From: Cupriavidus agavae
GTDB taxonomy: Bacteria; Pseudomonadota; Gammaproteobacteria; Burkholderiales; Burkholderiaceae
Length of the DNA: 64,000 bases
Reading direction: 5' to 3'
Assembly (NCBI RefSeq): GCF_004217045.1
Contig: NZ_SGXM01000001.1
Span: 2,294,001-2,358,000 of the forward strand
Shown: positions 1-9,010 of the stretch, in pieces
Layout of the letters: every line of letters begins with the position of its first letter
How positions within the stretch are numbered: position 1 is the stretch's first letter
Position numbers and translations under genes: made by a program
The notes under the pieces: model-generated
Seen by the model: the letters and a program-made list of their open reading frames with translations, nothing else
What the model was told of the DNA's origin: nothing
Database searches by the model: none

Positions 1-620
1 GGCTATGAGCGCGGAGGACGGACGGCATGATGCCGCACATGAAAGTCGGGGAAACCGGCATTTTACCTGATCGCCGATACGGATTTGAGGGTTTGCCGAC
101 AGGTGTCGAAAGGACAACTTCCGACACGCGAGTACCCCCACCAAATTGGGGGATACAACGGGTTGCAGACGCGCGTGTTTGGTTTATTGTATGGCCCAAT
201 GTATTAAACATATGCATCGTCAGACACCCAAGCCATTTTTGGCGGTTTTAGTACATTATGGTGACGAGCCGACCCAGATCGGCCGTTGACGAAAAGACCA
301 TTCCCGCAGGCTGAGCAAATCGGCGGGAAGGATGTCGTTGGAGTGCACAGGGGTAGTCACATGGAATCTGCAACCGTCCACGGTTCGAGCCGTGGTGTAT
401 CCGCACGTCTTCTGTTCTGTCTCGCGCGTCATGGCGGCGCGCATCCCACCCAGGTTCTTCATCCTGCCCATGCGCGCGCCACGGGGCGGCGCGCCGTCGC
501 ACCGTGATCCCCCATCCGGCACCGGCCCTCGAACCGGCACGCCCGGGCAGCCTGACATGCGGAACCGTCTTCCCGCGCCTGCCCCGACAAGAACAGCCTC
601 ACGAGACAGGAAGAAGCAGG
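1..620. other. Non-coding left edge, upstream of the LuxR-type gene
   Basis: No gene with convincing coding character is seen in these 620 bases. Frame 1 is open from base 1 to a TGA at 28-30, so the last nine codons of a gene to the left could end here, but this cannot be tested inside the window. Two small inverted repeats are present: GTGTCG (103-108) with CGACAC (122-127), and CCCCCA (135-140) with TGGGGG (147-152). An AT-rich stretch at about 175-245 stands out. TTGGTT (179-184) and TATTAA (202-207), 17 bp apart, form a weak promoter candidate for the downstream regulator, leaving a leader of roughly 400 nt. All of this is low-confidence. Confidence 0.3.
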
Positions 621-1802
621 ATGACCGAAGGTGACATGCACGAGACCATCCGTGGCCTCTATCAAGGTGTTTTCGACCCGATGGCGTGGCAACGCAGCCT
701 CTACGCCCTCTGCCGGTACAGCGAAAGCAGCCAGGCCTCGCTGGTTGTGGTCGACGCCGGCCGCCACACCGTACTGGCACGCCATGCCGTGGATATCGTG
801 CCCGGCGATCCCGCCCGCCCCACGCGCTCGCCCGCCCTGCCCGGCGGCCTGCCGTCCTCGGGCTCGCTGCCCGTGGGCAGCTGGCACATCGACCGCCGCG
901 AGGTGCCGCTGGCGGCGCCGGCCCGGTTTCCGCTCGACGGCAACGCCTTCGACGAGCCCCTGCACACGTCGACGATGACCTGCCTGGTGGATCGCCAGCG
1001 CAGCCACGAGGTGTACCTGGCCCTGCAGCGCCCGGCCGGCGAGGCGGGGTTCTCCGAGGATGACGCGCGCCGGCTGGACTGGGCCATCCCGCACCTGCGC
1101 GAGGCCATGGCGCTGCGCGAGCGCATGCACGGCGTGGCGGCCCAGAGCCATGTCTCGGCAGACCTGCTCGACCGGCTGCCGTTCGGCGTCATCGTGTTCG
1201 CGGAGTCCGGCAAGGCGCTGCTGACCAACCCGGCCGGCGAGCCATGGGTTCGGCGGCTGCTGCCCGGCACCGCGGCAGCGGATGCGGCCCGGGCGATGGC
1301 GCCGGGCACCCCTGGCGCCCCCGGCCAGGCCAACGGCCATGGCTGGCGGCTGTCGCGCCCGTTCGGCGAGGTGTTCCGCGCGCTGGCCGATCCCGGCACG
1401 CTGCAGGCCACCCAGGCCATCCAGGCCATTGGCGCCGATGGCCGCGCCGCGCAGATCGTGGCGCTGGCGATGAAGCCGGCCCTGTATCTCACGCCCGACT
1501 GGCAGGGCCAGCCGGTGCTGGTCACGATTCACGAGCACCACGGCTCACCGCGCGCCATCCCGGCCGTGCTGCGCGATCTCTATGCGCTGACGCCGGCCGA
1601 GTGCCGCCTGGCGGTGCTGCTGACCACCGGCATCGGCCTGCCCGACGCCTGCCTGCAGCTCGGCATCAAGCGCGAAACCAGCCGCTCGCAGCTCAAGTCG
1701 ATCTTCACCAAGACCAATACCAGCACGCAGGCGCAGCTTGCACACCTGCTCACGCGGCTGGGCAGTGTCCTGACCGAGCCCGCCCCCTGCGACGCCCGCT
1801 AG
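621..1802 (+). CDS. LuxR-type helix-turn-helix transcriptional regulator
   Basis: A 393-residue protein. The C-terminal 60 residues (about 330-390) read as a LuxR/GerE-type DNA-binding domain: a 'LTPAECRLAVLL' first helix, then a recognition-helix region 'KRETSRSQLKSIFTKT'. The first 300 residues do not match an autoinducer-binding or receiver domain I can recognise; the layout resembles the many betaproteobacterial LuxR-family regulators with an undefined sensory region. The ATG at 621 is chosen because a purine-rich GGAAGAAGCAGG lies just before it; the frame stays open further upstream but without a better start. The gene converges on azlD, and the two genes share the palindromic CTAG at 1799-1802 so that each ends in TAG. 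Ligand and targets are unknown. Confidence 0.8.
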   Translation: MTEGDMHETIRGLYQGVFDPMAWQRSLYALCRYSESSQASLVVVDAGRHTVLARHAVDIVPGDPARPTRSPALPGGLPSSGSLPVGSWHIDRREVPLAAPARFPLDGNAFDEPLHTSTMTCLVDRQRSHEVYLALQRPAGEAGFSEDDARRLDWAIPHLREAMALRERMHGVAAQSHVSADLLDRLPFGVIVFAESGKALLTNPAGEPWVRRLLPGTAAADAARAMAPGTPGAPGQANGHGWRLSRPFGEVFRALADPGTLQATQAIQAIGADGRAAQIVALAMKPALYLTPDWQGQPVLVTIHEHHGSPRAIPAVLRDLYALTPAECRLAVLLTTGIGLPDACLQLGIKRETSRSQLKSIFTKTNTSTQAQLAHLLTRLGSVLTEPAPCDAR

Positions 1803-2122
1803 CCCAGCAGGCGCAGCGCGGTGTACACCGCCATCCCCACCACGATCATGCCCACCATGCGGCGGGTCAGCACGTAGCAGACCGTGGCCGCAATGCCGGC
1901 CATGAGTTTGTCGTTGCCGGGCGAGAGCGCAAGATGGCCCTCGAACGTGAGCAGGTCCGGCAGGATGATCGCCGCCAGCGCAGCCGCCGGGGCATAGCGC
2001 AGCGCCCGCTGGATGCGGTCCGGCACGGTCACGCGCTCGCCTGCCATCAGGAACAGCGCGCGCGAGAGCACCGTGACCACGGTCATGCCGACGATGGCGA
2101 TCCAGGTTTCCGTGGCGCTCAT
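1799..2122 (-). CDS. azlD: AzlD family branched-chain amino acid exporter small subunit
   Basis: A 107-residue hydrophobic protein with about four membrane segments. AzlD is the small partner of AzlC; together they export branched-chain amino acids or their analogues across the inner membrane. The typical landmarks of the family are visible: 'TVLSRALFLMAG' near the start, a conserved 'ALRYAPAAALAAIILPDL' centre, and a C-terminal 'RRMVGMIVVGMAVYTALR'. The start at 2122 overlaps the azlC stop by four bases (ATGA), so the two are translationally coupled. Which amino acid it exports cannot be told from sequence. Confidence 0.88.
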   Translation of the reverse strand: MSATETWIAIVGMTVVTVLSRALFLMAGERVTVPDRIQRALRYAPAAALAAIILPDLLTFEGHLALSPGNDKLMAGIAATVCYVLTRRMVGMIVVGMAVYTALRLLG

Positions 2123-2943
2123 GGGCGGTCTCCCGCCTGCGGGCCGCTGGCCTGCTCCCGCGTGCGCGCCTCCGGCCCGCGCCGGCGGATGCCGCGCAGC
2201 GTGGCGCGCGCCGCCATCTCGTCGCTGGCCATGCCGGCGGCAATGGCCGACACCACGGCCAGCACCAGCGCCAGCCGGTACGGCAGGTCGAAGCAGAGCA
2301 GCGCCACCACGCCGGCCACCACCACGGCCATCAGCGTGGAGCGCGAGTTGATCGTCGAGACCATCACCGGGATCAGCGCCAGCGTGCCCGCCAGCGCCAG
2401 TCCCCAGCTGTCCGGGAACAGGCTCGCCAGCAGGATGCCCACCAGCGACGACACCTGCCACGTGGCGCAGTTGATCAGCGCCATGCCCCAGAAATAGCCT
2501 TCCTTGCCCGGCGCGTAGCCGGGCTCGGCATAGCGCTGCATGAAATAGACGAAGTGCAGGTCGCCGTTGAAGAAGCCCAGCAGCGTGCGGCGCCACCCCG
2601 GCAGGTAGCTGAAATGCGGCAGCAGCGCCGCGCTGAAGATCAGGAAGCGCAGGTTGACCACGGCCGCCGTGAGCCAGACCGTCCAGATCGGCAGGCCCGC
2701 CGCGAACAGCGGCAGCACGGCCAGCTGGGCCGAGCCCGCGTAGACCAGCAGCGACATGCCGATGGCCTGCGGCACGGTCAGCGCCGACTTGCTCATGGCC
2801 ACCCCGGTGACCAGGCCCCACGAGAAGATCGCGGGCAACGAGGGCGCGAAGAAACGCGCGCCGTCGAGAAAGGCGTTGCGCTCGACCTCGGCAAAGCGAT
2901 GCCAGAGGCGAGACCACGCCGGGGACAACTGTCGGGGTGTCAT
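2119..2943 (-). CDS. azlC: AzlC family amino acid permease large subunit
   Basis: A polytopic inner-membrane protein of about 274 residues and the large subunit of an AzlCD exporter. The N-terminal 'DGARFFAPSLPAIFSWGLVTGVAMSKS' region, a central 'YAGSAQLAVLPLF' and 'VNLRFLIFSAAL' are the usual AzlC signatures. I place the start at the ATG at 2943, which gives a family-like N-terminus. In-frame starts at 2997 and further out exist, and none has a clear Shine-Dalgarno sequence, so the start is uncertain by up to 34 codons. It overlaps azlD downstream. A second, unrelated copy of an AzlC gene begins at 63686. Confidence 0.85.
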   Translation of the reverse strand: MTPRQLSPAWSRLWHRFAEVERNAFLDGARFFAPSLPAIFSWGLVTGVAMSKSALTVPQAIGMSLLVYAGSAQLAVLPLFAAGLPIWTVWLTAAVVNLRFLIFSAALLPHFSYLPGWRRTLLGFFNGDLHFVYFMQRYAEPGYAPGKEGYFWGMALINCATWQVSSLVGILLASLFPDSWGLALAGTLALIPVMVSTINSRSTLMAVVVAGVVALLCFDLPYRLALVLAVVSAIAAGMASDEMAARATLRGIRRRGPEARTREQASGPQAGDRP

Positions 2944-3144
2944 GGGCGGAAGGCGGAGAGGAAGCGGGACGGCGGCCGTCTTAAGCGGCGTCGCCATCGG
3001 ATACGCCATCGGCCACGCAAGGCGCGGCCGATGGCGGAGCCCCATTATAGGCGCGCGGCCGCCGCTGGTAAGCAGTGACTTAAAAGTGATCCGGCGACTG
3101 TTGTTTCGTGGCGAAAATACGATGCGTGCCGCGATGCCGCCACC

Positions 3145-6099
3145 CTATCTGCGCAGCAGCCCCACCAGTTCGTCGATATCGGGCAGCACCGCCGCGCGCC
3201 CCATGGCTTCGCCGTCCGCCGCGTCGAGCACGCCGTCCGCCAGCGCGCGCTTGCCCTGGTGCAGGTCGACGATCCGTTCCTCGATGGTGCCCGCCGAGAT
3301 CAGCCGGTAGACCGTGACCGGCCGCTGCTGGCCGATGCGGTGCGCGCGCCCCATCGCCTGGTCCTCGGCGGCGGGGTTCCACCACGGATCGGCAATCACC
3401 ACGTAGTCGGCGGCAGTCAGGTTCAGCCCGAAGCCGCCCGCCTTGAGGCTGATCAGGAACGCATCGCCCTCGCCCGCCTGGAAGGCCGCCACGCGGCGCG
3501 TGCGCTCCGGGGCCGGCGTGGCGCCGTCCAGGTACTGGTACGCCAGCCCGGCCTGCGCCATGGCGTCGCGCAGCATCTGCAGGAAATCGACGAACTGGCT
3601 GAAGACCAGCGTCCGGTGGCCGTTGGCGGCCAGCGTGGCGACCAGATCGGCAAAGGCCCGCACCTTGGCGCCGGGCTGCGCCACCTCGGGCGTGACGAGC
3701 CGGGGATCGCACGCGGCGCGCCGCATCCGCATCAGTTGGGCCAGCACATGGATACGCGCCTCGGGCTCGGGCAGCGTCGCCCGGGCGCGCTTGTCCTGCT
3801 TCGGACGCAGCAGCGCGCGCTCGGCCTCGGACAGCGCCTGGCGCCGCAGCGCCTCGTAGTGCGCCGCCTCGGCCGGCTCCGGCGTCACGCGGATCACCAG
3901 TTCGGTACGCGGCGGCAGTTCGTCCAGCACCTGCGCCTTGGTCCGGCGCAGCACGAACGGCGCAATCAGCCGGCGCAGCACCACGCGCGGCGCGCGGGCA
4001 CCGTTGCGCTCGATCGGATTGGCGAAGTGTTCGTTGAAGCGCGCCAGCGACCCGAGCAAGCCCGGATTGCAGAAGCGCATCACGGCCCAGAGTTCCGCCA
4101 GGCGGTTCTCCACCGGTGTGCCGGACAGCGCGATGCGGCAGCCGGCATCGAGCGCGAACATCGCCTGCGCGCGCCGCGAGGCCGGATTCTTGAACGACTG
4201 GGCCTCGTCGGCCACCACCGTGTGCCAGTGCCGCGCGCCGAACGCGCGGCGCGCCTGCTGCAGCAGCGTGTACGAGACGATCACCAGATCGTGCGCGCCG
4301 GCCTGTCCGACGATGGCATCCCGCCCGCCCTCGCCTTCCGCTTCGGCATAGACCTGCACGCGCAGCGACGGCGCGAAGCGGCGCGCCTCGGCCGCCCAGT
4401 TGCCGCACACCGAGGTCGGCGCCACCACCAGCGCCGCCCCGTCCGGCGCGCGTGCCAGCAGCACGGCCAGGGACTGCAGCGTCTTGCCCAGCCCCATGTC
4501 GTCGGCCAGGCAGGCGCCCAGCCCGGCCTCGGCCAGCGACATCATCCAGCGGAAGCCCTCGCACTGGTACGGGCGCAGGTCGGCGGCCAGGGTGGCCGGC
4601 ACCGGCGCGTCGGCCTCGCGTGCGGCGCGCAGCCGCCCGACCCGGGTGCGGAAGTGGGCGTCGGGATCGACGCCCACGCCGGCCAGCACATCGTCGAGCC
4701 ACGGCGTGGCCACCAGCGGCACACGGATGCCGTCGCGCACGGTATCGCCCACGCCAGCCAGGTCGCGCAGGCGGTCGCGCAACTGCCGGGTCAGCGCCAC
4801 GTAGACGCCGTGCTCCATCGGGATGAAGCGCCCGGCATGACCGTGCGCCCATTTGACCAGTGTCTCCAGCGAAAGTACGAGGCCCTCGGCCACCTGCAGT
4901 TCGCCCACCAGCTTGAACCACTCGCTGCCGGTTTCCACGCTGACCGCCAGTTGCGGCAGGTCGGCGGCCACCAGGCGCAGTTCGCGGCCGCGCGGCCATT
5001 CGAGGTCGAGCACGCCGGCCAGGCCCGGCAGCATCTCCACGGCGGTCAGTGCGTCCTCGGGGTCGTCGAGCGTCCAGCTGTGTTCGCCGCTGGCCGGCGC
5101 CTGCTGCACGAGGAACGGGAGCGCATCGAACACTTCGGCCACATGGGCCAGTTCGGCGTCGAGGTCGCGCGTGGTGACCAGCGTCTCGCCGCCCAGCGTG
5201 GCCATCAGCTGCGCGCGGCCATGGCCCGGCGCCAGCCGTGGCCCGAGCGGCCCCAGCGGCGTGACCACGAGCCGCAGGCTGATGCCGCGCCCCACGGGCG
5301 CCACCTCGGCGCGCAGCCGCGTTTCGGGCTCGCGCTCGCGCGCCTCGCCCGCACGATCGGCGTGGATCTGGAAATGCCCGGCCAGCGCCCGCAGCGTGCT
5401 GTCGAGCCGCGCCTGGGCGTTGGCCGGCACCGCCAACCCGCCCGCGATCAGCTTCGCGGCGCCCTGCTGGGCCTCGGTGAAGCGGATCACGCGCAGCCGC
5501 CGCGCGCCGTCCTGCAGCACCGTGATCTGGCGCAGCGCCTCGGCCTCCTGCTTCGCGGCGGCGGGCAGGAAATCCTCCATCGCCCGGGCCGGACGCGGCG
5601 GCGGCACGATACGGAGCAAGTAGCGGTCGCCCTCGCGCACGGCTTCGAGCGCAGGAGACCCTTCCACCACTTCCAGCAACACGGTCGGCGCGTGGGACAG
5701 GACCACGGCGGGGTGCCCGACCAGCGCCAGCGCGGCGGCGGCGCGGTCCAGCACGTGGCGGCGGCTGCGCGAGGTGTCGCGCCGGATCGCCCGTGCCACG
5801 CGGGCATCCCAGGGCGGCAGCGTGTCGTCCGCGGCCACGCGGGCCAGCGGAACCGGCCGGGGCTGGCCCCAGCCGCGCGGGCCGCAGCCCTGCGCCAGCG
5901 GTTCGATCGTGCCGATCTCGCCGTCGACATCCAAGGTCAGCGCCCAGACCAGCCGGCGGGCGCCGCCGGGGGTCTCGGACGGCGGCGCCCCGCCCGCCAG
6001 CGCTTCGAGCGCCCCGAGCGTGTCCTGCCAGTCCGGCGCGGCGGGATCGGCAGGGTCGTGCGGTTCGGGGCGGTCGGGGACGGGATCGGGCTGGGCCAC
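3145..6099 (-). CDS. SNF2/Rad54-like DEAD/DEAH-family helicase
   Basis: A large ATPase (about 984 residues) of the bacterial SNF2 family, which remodels or translocates on double-stranded DNA. The SF2 motifs are clear: Walker A 'DDMGLGKT' near residue 533, a DEAQ-type Walker B near 630 ('VVADEAQSFKN'), motif III 'ALSGTPVENR', and C-terminal motifs 'LVFSQFVDFL', 'LKAGGFGLNLTAADYV' and 'MGRAHRIGQQRPV'. The N-terminal half is poorly conserved and probably an accessory domain. Start: the GTG at 6099 has a GGAAG just upstream and a TACAAT -10-like box (6130-6125 on this strand) at a sensible distance. A GTG at 6168 would add 23 residues but would run into the ilvE promoter. Role inferred as DNA repair or transcription-related; not assignable further. 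Confidence 0.85.
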   Translation of the reverse strand: MAQPDPVPDRPEPHDPADPAAPDWQDTLGALEALAGGAPPSETPGGARRLVWALTLDVDGEIGTIEPLAQGCGPRGWGQPRPVPLARVAADDTLPPWDARVARAIRRDTSRSRRHVLDRAAAALALVGHPAVVLSHAPTVLLEVVEGSPALEAVREGDRYLLRIVPPPRPARAMEDFLPAAAKQEAEALRQITVLQDGARRLRVIRFTEAQQGAAKLIAGGLAVPANAQARLDSTLRALAGHFQIHADRAGEAREREPETRLRAEVAPVGRGISLRLVVTPLGPLGPRLAPGHGRAQLMATLGGETLVTTRDLDAELAHVAEVFDALPFLVQQAPASGEHSWTLDDPEDALTAVEMLPGLAGVLDLEWPRGRELRLVAADLPQLAVSVETGSEWFKLVGELQVAEGLVLSLETLVKWAHGHAGRFIPMEHGVYVALTRQLRDRLRDLAGVGDTVRDGIRVPLVATPWLDDVLAGVGVDPDAHFRTRVGRLRAAREADAPVPATLAADLRPYQCEGFRWMMSLAEAGLGACLADDMGLGKTLQSLAVLLARAPDGAALVVAPTSVCGNWAAEARRFAPSLRVQVYAEAEGEGGRDAIVGQAGAHDLVIVSYTLLQQARRAFGARHWHTVVADEAQSFKNPASRRAQAMFALDAGCRIALSGTPVENRLAELWAVMRFCNPGLLGSLARFNEHFANPIERNGARAPRVVLRRLIAPFVLRRTKAQVLDELPPRTELVIRVTPEPAEAAHYEALRRQALSEAERALLRPKQDKRARATLPEPEARIHVLAQLMRMRRAACDPRLVTPEVAQPGAKVRAFADLVATLAANGHRTLVFSQFVDFLQMLRDAMAQAGLAYQYLDGATPAPERTRRVAAFQAGEGDAFLISLKAGGFGLNLTAADYVVIADPWWNPAAEDQAMGRAHRIGQQRPVTVYRLISAGTIEERIVDLHQGKRALADGVLDAADGEAMGRAAVLPDIDELVGLLRR

Positions 6100-6161
6100 G
6101 CGCAGGCTTCCGGGCAAAGCTGCGATTGTAGATCGGTAGAACGGGCGTCCGGCGGCCCGCG

Positions 6162-6190
6162 TTGGCACGCAAGGCCCCGCGGCTTACAAT
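6162..6190 (+). promoter_or_regulatory. Probable sigma-70 promoter of ilvE
   Basis: TTGGCA at 6162-6167 and TACAAT at 6185-6190 are separated by 17 bp, close to the consensus -35 and -10 boxes, and lie about 40 bp upstream of the ilvE ATG. Confidence 0.65.
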
Positions 6191-6230
6191 GGCGCCTTTA
6201 CGACTTTCGTTGGTGCAGAGGGAGACAACC

Positions 6231-7151
6231 ATGTCGATGGCGGATCGCGACGGCAAGATCTGGATGGACGGCAAGCTGATTGAATGGCGCGACGCCAAGA
6301 TTCACGTGCTGACGCACACCCTGCACTACGGCATGGGCGTCTTCGAAGGCGTGCGCGCCTACAAGACCCCGGACGGCCCGGCGATCTTCCGCCTCAAGGA
6401 GCACACGCGCCGCCTGTTCAACTCGGCCAAGATCTTCCAGATGGCCATGCCGTTCGACGAAGCCACGCTCGAAGCCGCCCAGCGCGAGGTGGTGCGCGCC
6501 AACAACCTCGATTCCGGCTATATCCGTCCGCTGGTCTGGATCGGCTCCGAGAAGCTCGGCGTCTCCGCCAAGGGCAACACGATCCACGTGGCCATCGCCG
6601 CCTGGCCGTGGGGCGCCTACCTGGGCGAGGAAGGCATGGAACGCGGCATCCGCGTGAAGACCTCGTCGTTCACGCGCCACCACGTCAATGTCTCGCTGGT
6701 GCGCGCCAAGGCCAGCGGCTACTACATCAACTCGATCCTGGCCAACCAGGAAGCCACCGGCCTGGGCTACGACGAGGCGCTGCTGCTCGACACCGACGGC
6801 TACGTCAGCGAAGGCTCGGGCGAGAACGTGTTCATCGTGCGCAACGGCGTGATCTACACCCCGGACCTGGCCTCGTGCCTGGACGGCATCACGCGCGACG
6901 CCACGCTGACCATCGCCCGCGACCTCGGCATCGAAGTCCGCGAAAAGCGCATCACGCGCGACGAGATGTACTGCGCAGACGAAGCCTTCTTCACCGGCAC
7001 CGCCGCCGAAGTCACCCCGATCCGCGAACTGGACGACCGTGTCATTGGCGAAGGCCGCCGTGGCCCGATCACCAAGCGTATCCAGGACACGTTCTTCGCG
7101 GCCGTGGGCGGCACCGACGAGAAGTACAAGAAGTGGCTGACGCTGGTCTGA
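6231..7151 (+). CDS. ilvE: Branched-chain amino acid aminotransferase
   Basis: A 306-residue class IV PLP aminotransferase that makes the last step of leucine, isoleucine and valine synthesis from the 2-oxo acids and glutamate, in the cytoplasm. Seen: the N-terminal 'WRDAKIHVLTHTLHYG' motif, the PLP lysine K160 in 'VRAKASGYY', the 'EGSGENVFIVRNG' phosphate-binding region and the C-terminal 'FFTGTAAEVTPI'. Length is normal for IlvE. The ATG at 6231 follows a GGGAGACAACC ribosome-binding site. A small CHCC zinc-finger gene follows 61 bp downstream on the same strand. Confidence 0.95.
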   Translation: MSMADRDGKIWMDGKLIEWRDAKIHVLTHTLHYGMGVFEGVRAYKTPDGPAIFRLKEHTRRLFNSAKIFQMAMPFDEATLEAAQREVVRANNLDSGYIRPLVWIGSEKLGVSAKGNTIHVAIAAWPWGAYLGEEGMERGIRVKTSSFTRHHVNVSLVRAKASGYYINSILANQEATGLGYDEALLLDTDGYVSEGSGENVFIVRNGVIYTPDLASCLDGITRDATLTIARDLGIEVREKRITRDEMYCADEAFFTGTAAEVTPIRELDDRVIGEGRRGPITKRIQDTFFAAVGGTDEKYKKWLTLV

Positions 7152-7212
7152 CCGGCGCCCGCCCACCAGAATTCCTCCTCCCTGCAAGACAACGCAAGAC
7201 AAACGCAAGACC

Positions 7213-7407
7213 ATGACGCAAACCGCAACCCTCGTAGAAATCGGCGCGGAAGACATTCCGCTGCACTGCCCCACCGGCAACACCCCGGCCTGGAACTATC
7301 ACCCGCGCGTCTTCCTGGACGTGGCGGATACCGGCGAGGTCAAGTGCCCGTACTGCGGTACCGTGTACAAGCTCAAGCCGGGCACCGTGCTGAAGGGTCA
7401 CCACTGA
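7213..7407 (+). CDS. CHCC-type zinc-finger domain protein
   Basis: A 64-residue protein made almost wholly of a zf-CHCC domain, the small zinc-binding fold also found in the NDUFS6 subunit of mitochondrial complex I. The putative ligands are C19, H30, C45 and C48, the last two in 'CPYCGTVYKL'. In Burkholderiales such genes commonly sit beside ilvE, as here. Function in bacteria is not established. The ORF is short but its motif and position make it real. Confidence 0.88.
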   Translation: MTQTATLVEIGAEDIPLHCPTGNTPAWNYHPRVFLDVADTGEVKCPYCGTVYKLKPGTVLKGHH

Positions 7408-7445
7408 TCCGCACGGCGCACGCTTCCTCCTGCCGTTTCGACCTG

Positions 7446-7476
7446 ACGCCCCGGGCCGCCCAGCGCCCCGGGGCGT
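7446..7476. terminator. GC-rich hairpin between the zinc-finger gene and waaF
   Basis: ACGCCCCGGG (7446-7455) is exactly complementary to CCCGGGGCGT (7467-7476) with an 11-nt loop. There is no run of T after it, so intrinsic termination is only possible, not shown. Confidence 0.35.
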
Positions 7477-7522
7477 TGACATGCCCGGGCACCGCAGAAA
7501 AGGGCCACGCAAGACCCACTCC

Positions 7523-8545
7523 ATGAGAAAAGCCCTCGTTATTGCCCCGAACTGGATCGGCGACGCCCTGATGGCGCAGCCGCTCTTCGCACTGCTCAAG
7601 GCGCGCCACCCGCGCCTGGTGATCGACGCCCTGGCGCCCAAATGGGTGGCGCCCGTGCTGGCGCGCATGCCCGAGATCGGCAAGGTGTTTCCGAGCGATC
7701 TCGCGCACGGCAAGCTGCAGCTCAGCGCGCGGCTGATGTTCGCCCAGCAGCTCAAGCACGAGGGCTACGACGTGGCCTACGTGCTGCCGAACTCGCTGAA
7801 ATCGGCGCTGATCCCGTTCCTGGCCGGCATTCCGCTGCGCATCGGCTACCGGGGCGAGGCGCGCTTCGGCATGCTCAACATCCGCCACGCCAACCCGCCG
7901 CGCGACAACCGCCCGCCGATGGTGGAGCACTACGCGCGCCTGGCGCTCAAGCCCGGCGCCCGCCTGCCCGAATCGATTCCCGACCCGCAGCTCAAGGTGG
8001 ACCCCGCGCGCATGGCGGCCACGGCGGGCCGCTTCGGCATCGCCCCCGGCACGCGCGTGATCGCGTTCTGCCCCGGCGCCGAGTTCGGCCCGGCCAAGCG
8101 CTGGCCCGCCGCCCATTTCGCGGCGCTGGCGCAGATGCTGCGCCGCTCGTATCCGTATGCACAGATGATCACTCTGGGCTCGGCCAAGGACAGCGAGATC
8201 GCCGGGGAAATCGTCGCCGGGGCGCCCTTCGTGCGCAACCTGTGCGGCCAGACCTCGCTCGACGACGCCGTGGACCTGCTGGCGCTGTCCGAGGCCGCGG
8301 TCTGCAACGATTCGGGCCTGATGCACGTGACGGCCGCCCTGAACCGGCCCCAGGTGGCCGTCTACGGATCGAGCGACCCGCGCCATACGCCCCCGCTGTC
8401 ACAGGCTGCGAGTATCATGTGGCTGCAACTCGAGTGCAGCCCTTGCTTCAAACGTGAGTGCCCGCTCGGCCACCTGCGCTGCCTCAAGGAGATCGAACCC
8501 GAAATGGTGTTCGTCGAGTTGCGCAAACTCCTGCACCGCCCCTGA
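7523..8545 (+). CDS. waaF: ADP-heptose:LPS heptosyltransferase II
   Basis: A 340-residue GT9-family glycosyltransferase that adds the second L-glycero-D-manno-heptose to the LPS inner core on the cytoplasmic face of the inner membrane. Seen: N-terminal 'NWIGDALMAQPLF', the donor-binding 'FCPGAEFGPAKRWP', 'CNDSGLMHVTAALNRP' and a Cys-rich end 'CSPCFKRECPLGHLRC' that is typical of WaaF. The ATG at 7523 gives the family N-terminus; earlier codons would add a non-conserved basic stretch. The heptose supply gene gmhB lies about 44 kb away at 51689. Confidence 0.93.
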   Translation: MRKALVIAPNWIGDALMAQPLFALLKARHPRLVIDALAPKWVAPVLARMPEIGKVFPSDLAHGKLQLSARLMFAQQLKHEGYDVAYVLPNSLKSALIPFLAGIPLRIGYRGEARFGMLNIRHANPPRDNRPPMVEHYARLALKPGARLPESIPDPQLKVDPARMAATAGRFGIAPGTRVIAFCPGAEFGPAKRWPAAHFAALAQMLRRSYPYAQMITLGSAKDSEIAGEIVAGAPFVRNLCGQTSLDDAVDLLALSEAAVCNDSGLMHVTAALNRPQVAVYGSSDPRHTPPLSQAASIMWLQLECSPCFKRECPLGHLRCLKEIEPEMVFVELRKLLHRP

Positions 8546-8555
8546 CCACGCCAAC

Positions 8556-8996
8556 ATGCCTCGTTTCGCCCGCCTGTTCGATTCCGCCGAAGACATCGTC
8601 GATGCCTTCCGAGAAGCCATGAAGTTGCGCGACGCCGAGGGCGCGCTGCGGCTCTGGCTGGACGAAGACTCGGTTACCTGCGTCATGCCCGACGGCCAGC
8701 GCCTGATCGGCCACGACAGCCTGCGCCAGGCCTTCGCCCAGTTGCTCGAAGAGCAGCCCGTGCTGATCGATGCCATCGAGACCAGCAGCCACGCCTCGCT
8801 GGGCGTGTCGATCTTCGACGTGACCGAGGCGCTGCGCTTCGGCGACGGCCGCGTGGAGGCCGACCTGTTCGTGCACACCACCTACGTGCTGATGCAGAAC
8901 CACGAGGGCTGGCGCCTGGCCCATATCCACTGCAGCCCGGCCAACGCGGTGCAGGTGGCCGCCGTGGCCTCCGCCCCGGGTCAGGCCCTGCACTGA
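8556..8996 (+). CDS. SnoaL-like / NTF2-fold protein
   Basis: A 146-residue protein with the pattern of the NTF2-like fold: an N-terminal helix 'AEDIVDAFREAMKLRDAEGALRLW', then strands carrying 'ITCVMPDG'-like and 'GWRLAHIHCSP' ends. Members of this family act as small hydrolases, isomerases or ligand binders; nothing here fixes the substrate. It starts 10 bp after waaF and is followed after 14 bp by the YheT hydrolase, so it is probably cotranscribed with both. Confidence 0.75.
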   Translation: MPRFARLFDSAEDIVDAFREAMKLRDAEGALRLWLDEDSVTCVMPDGQRLIGHDSLRQAFAQLLEEQPVLIDAIETSSHASLGVSIFDVTEALRFGDGRVEADLFVHTTYVLMQNHEGWRLAHIHCSPANAVQVAAVASAPGQALH

Positions 8997-9010
8997 CGGC
9001 CGGGGCGCCC

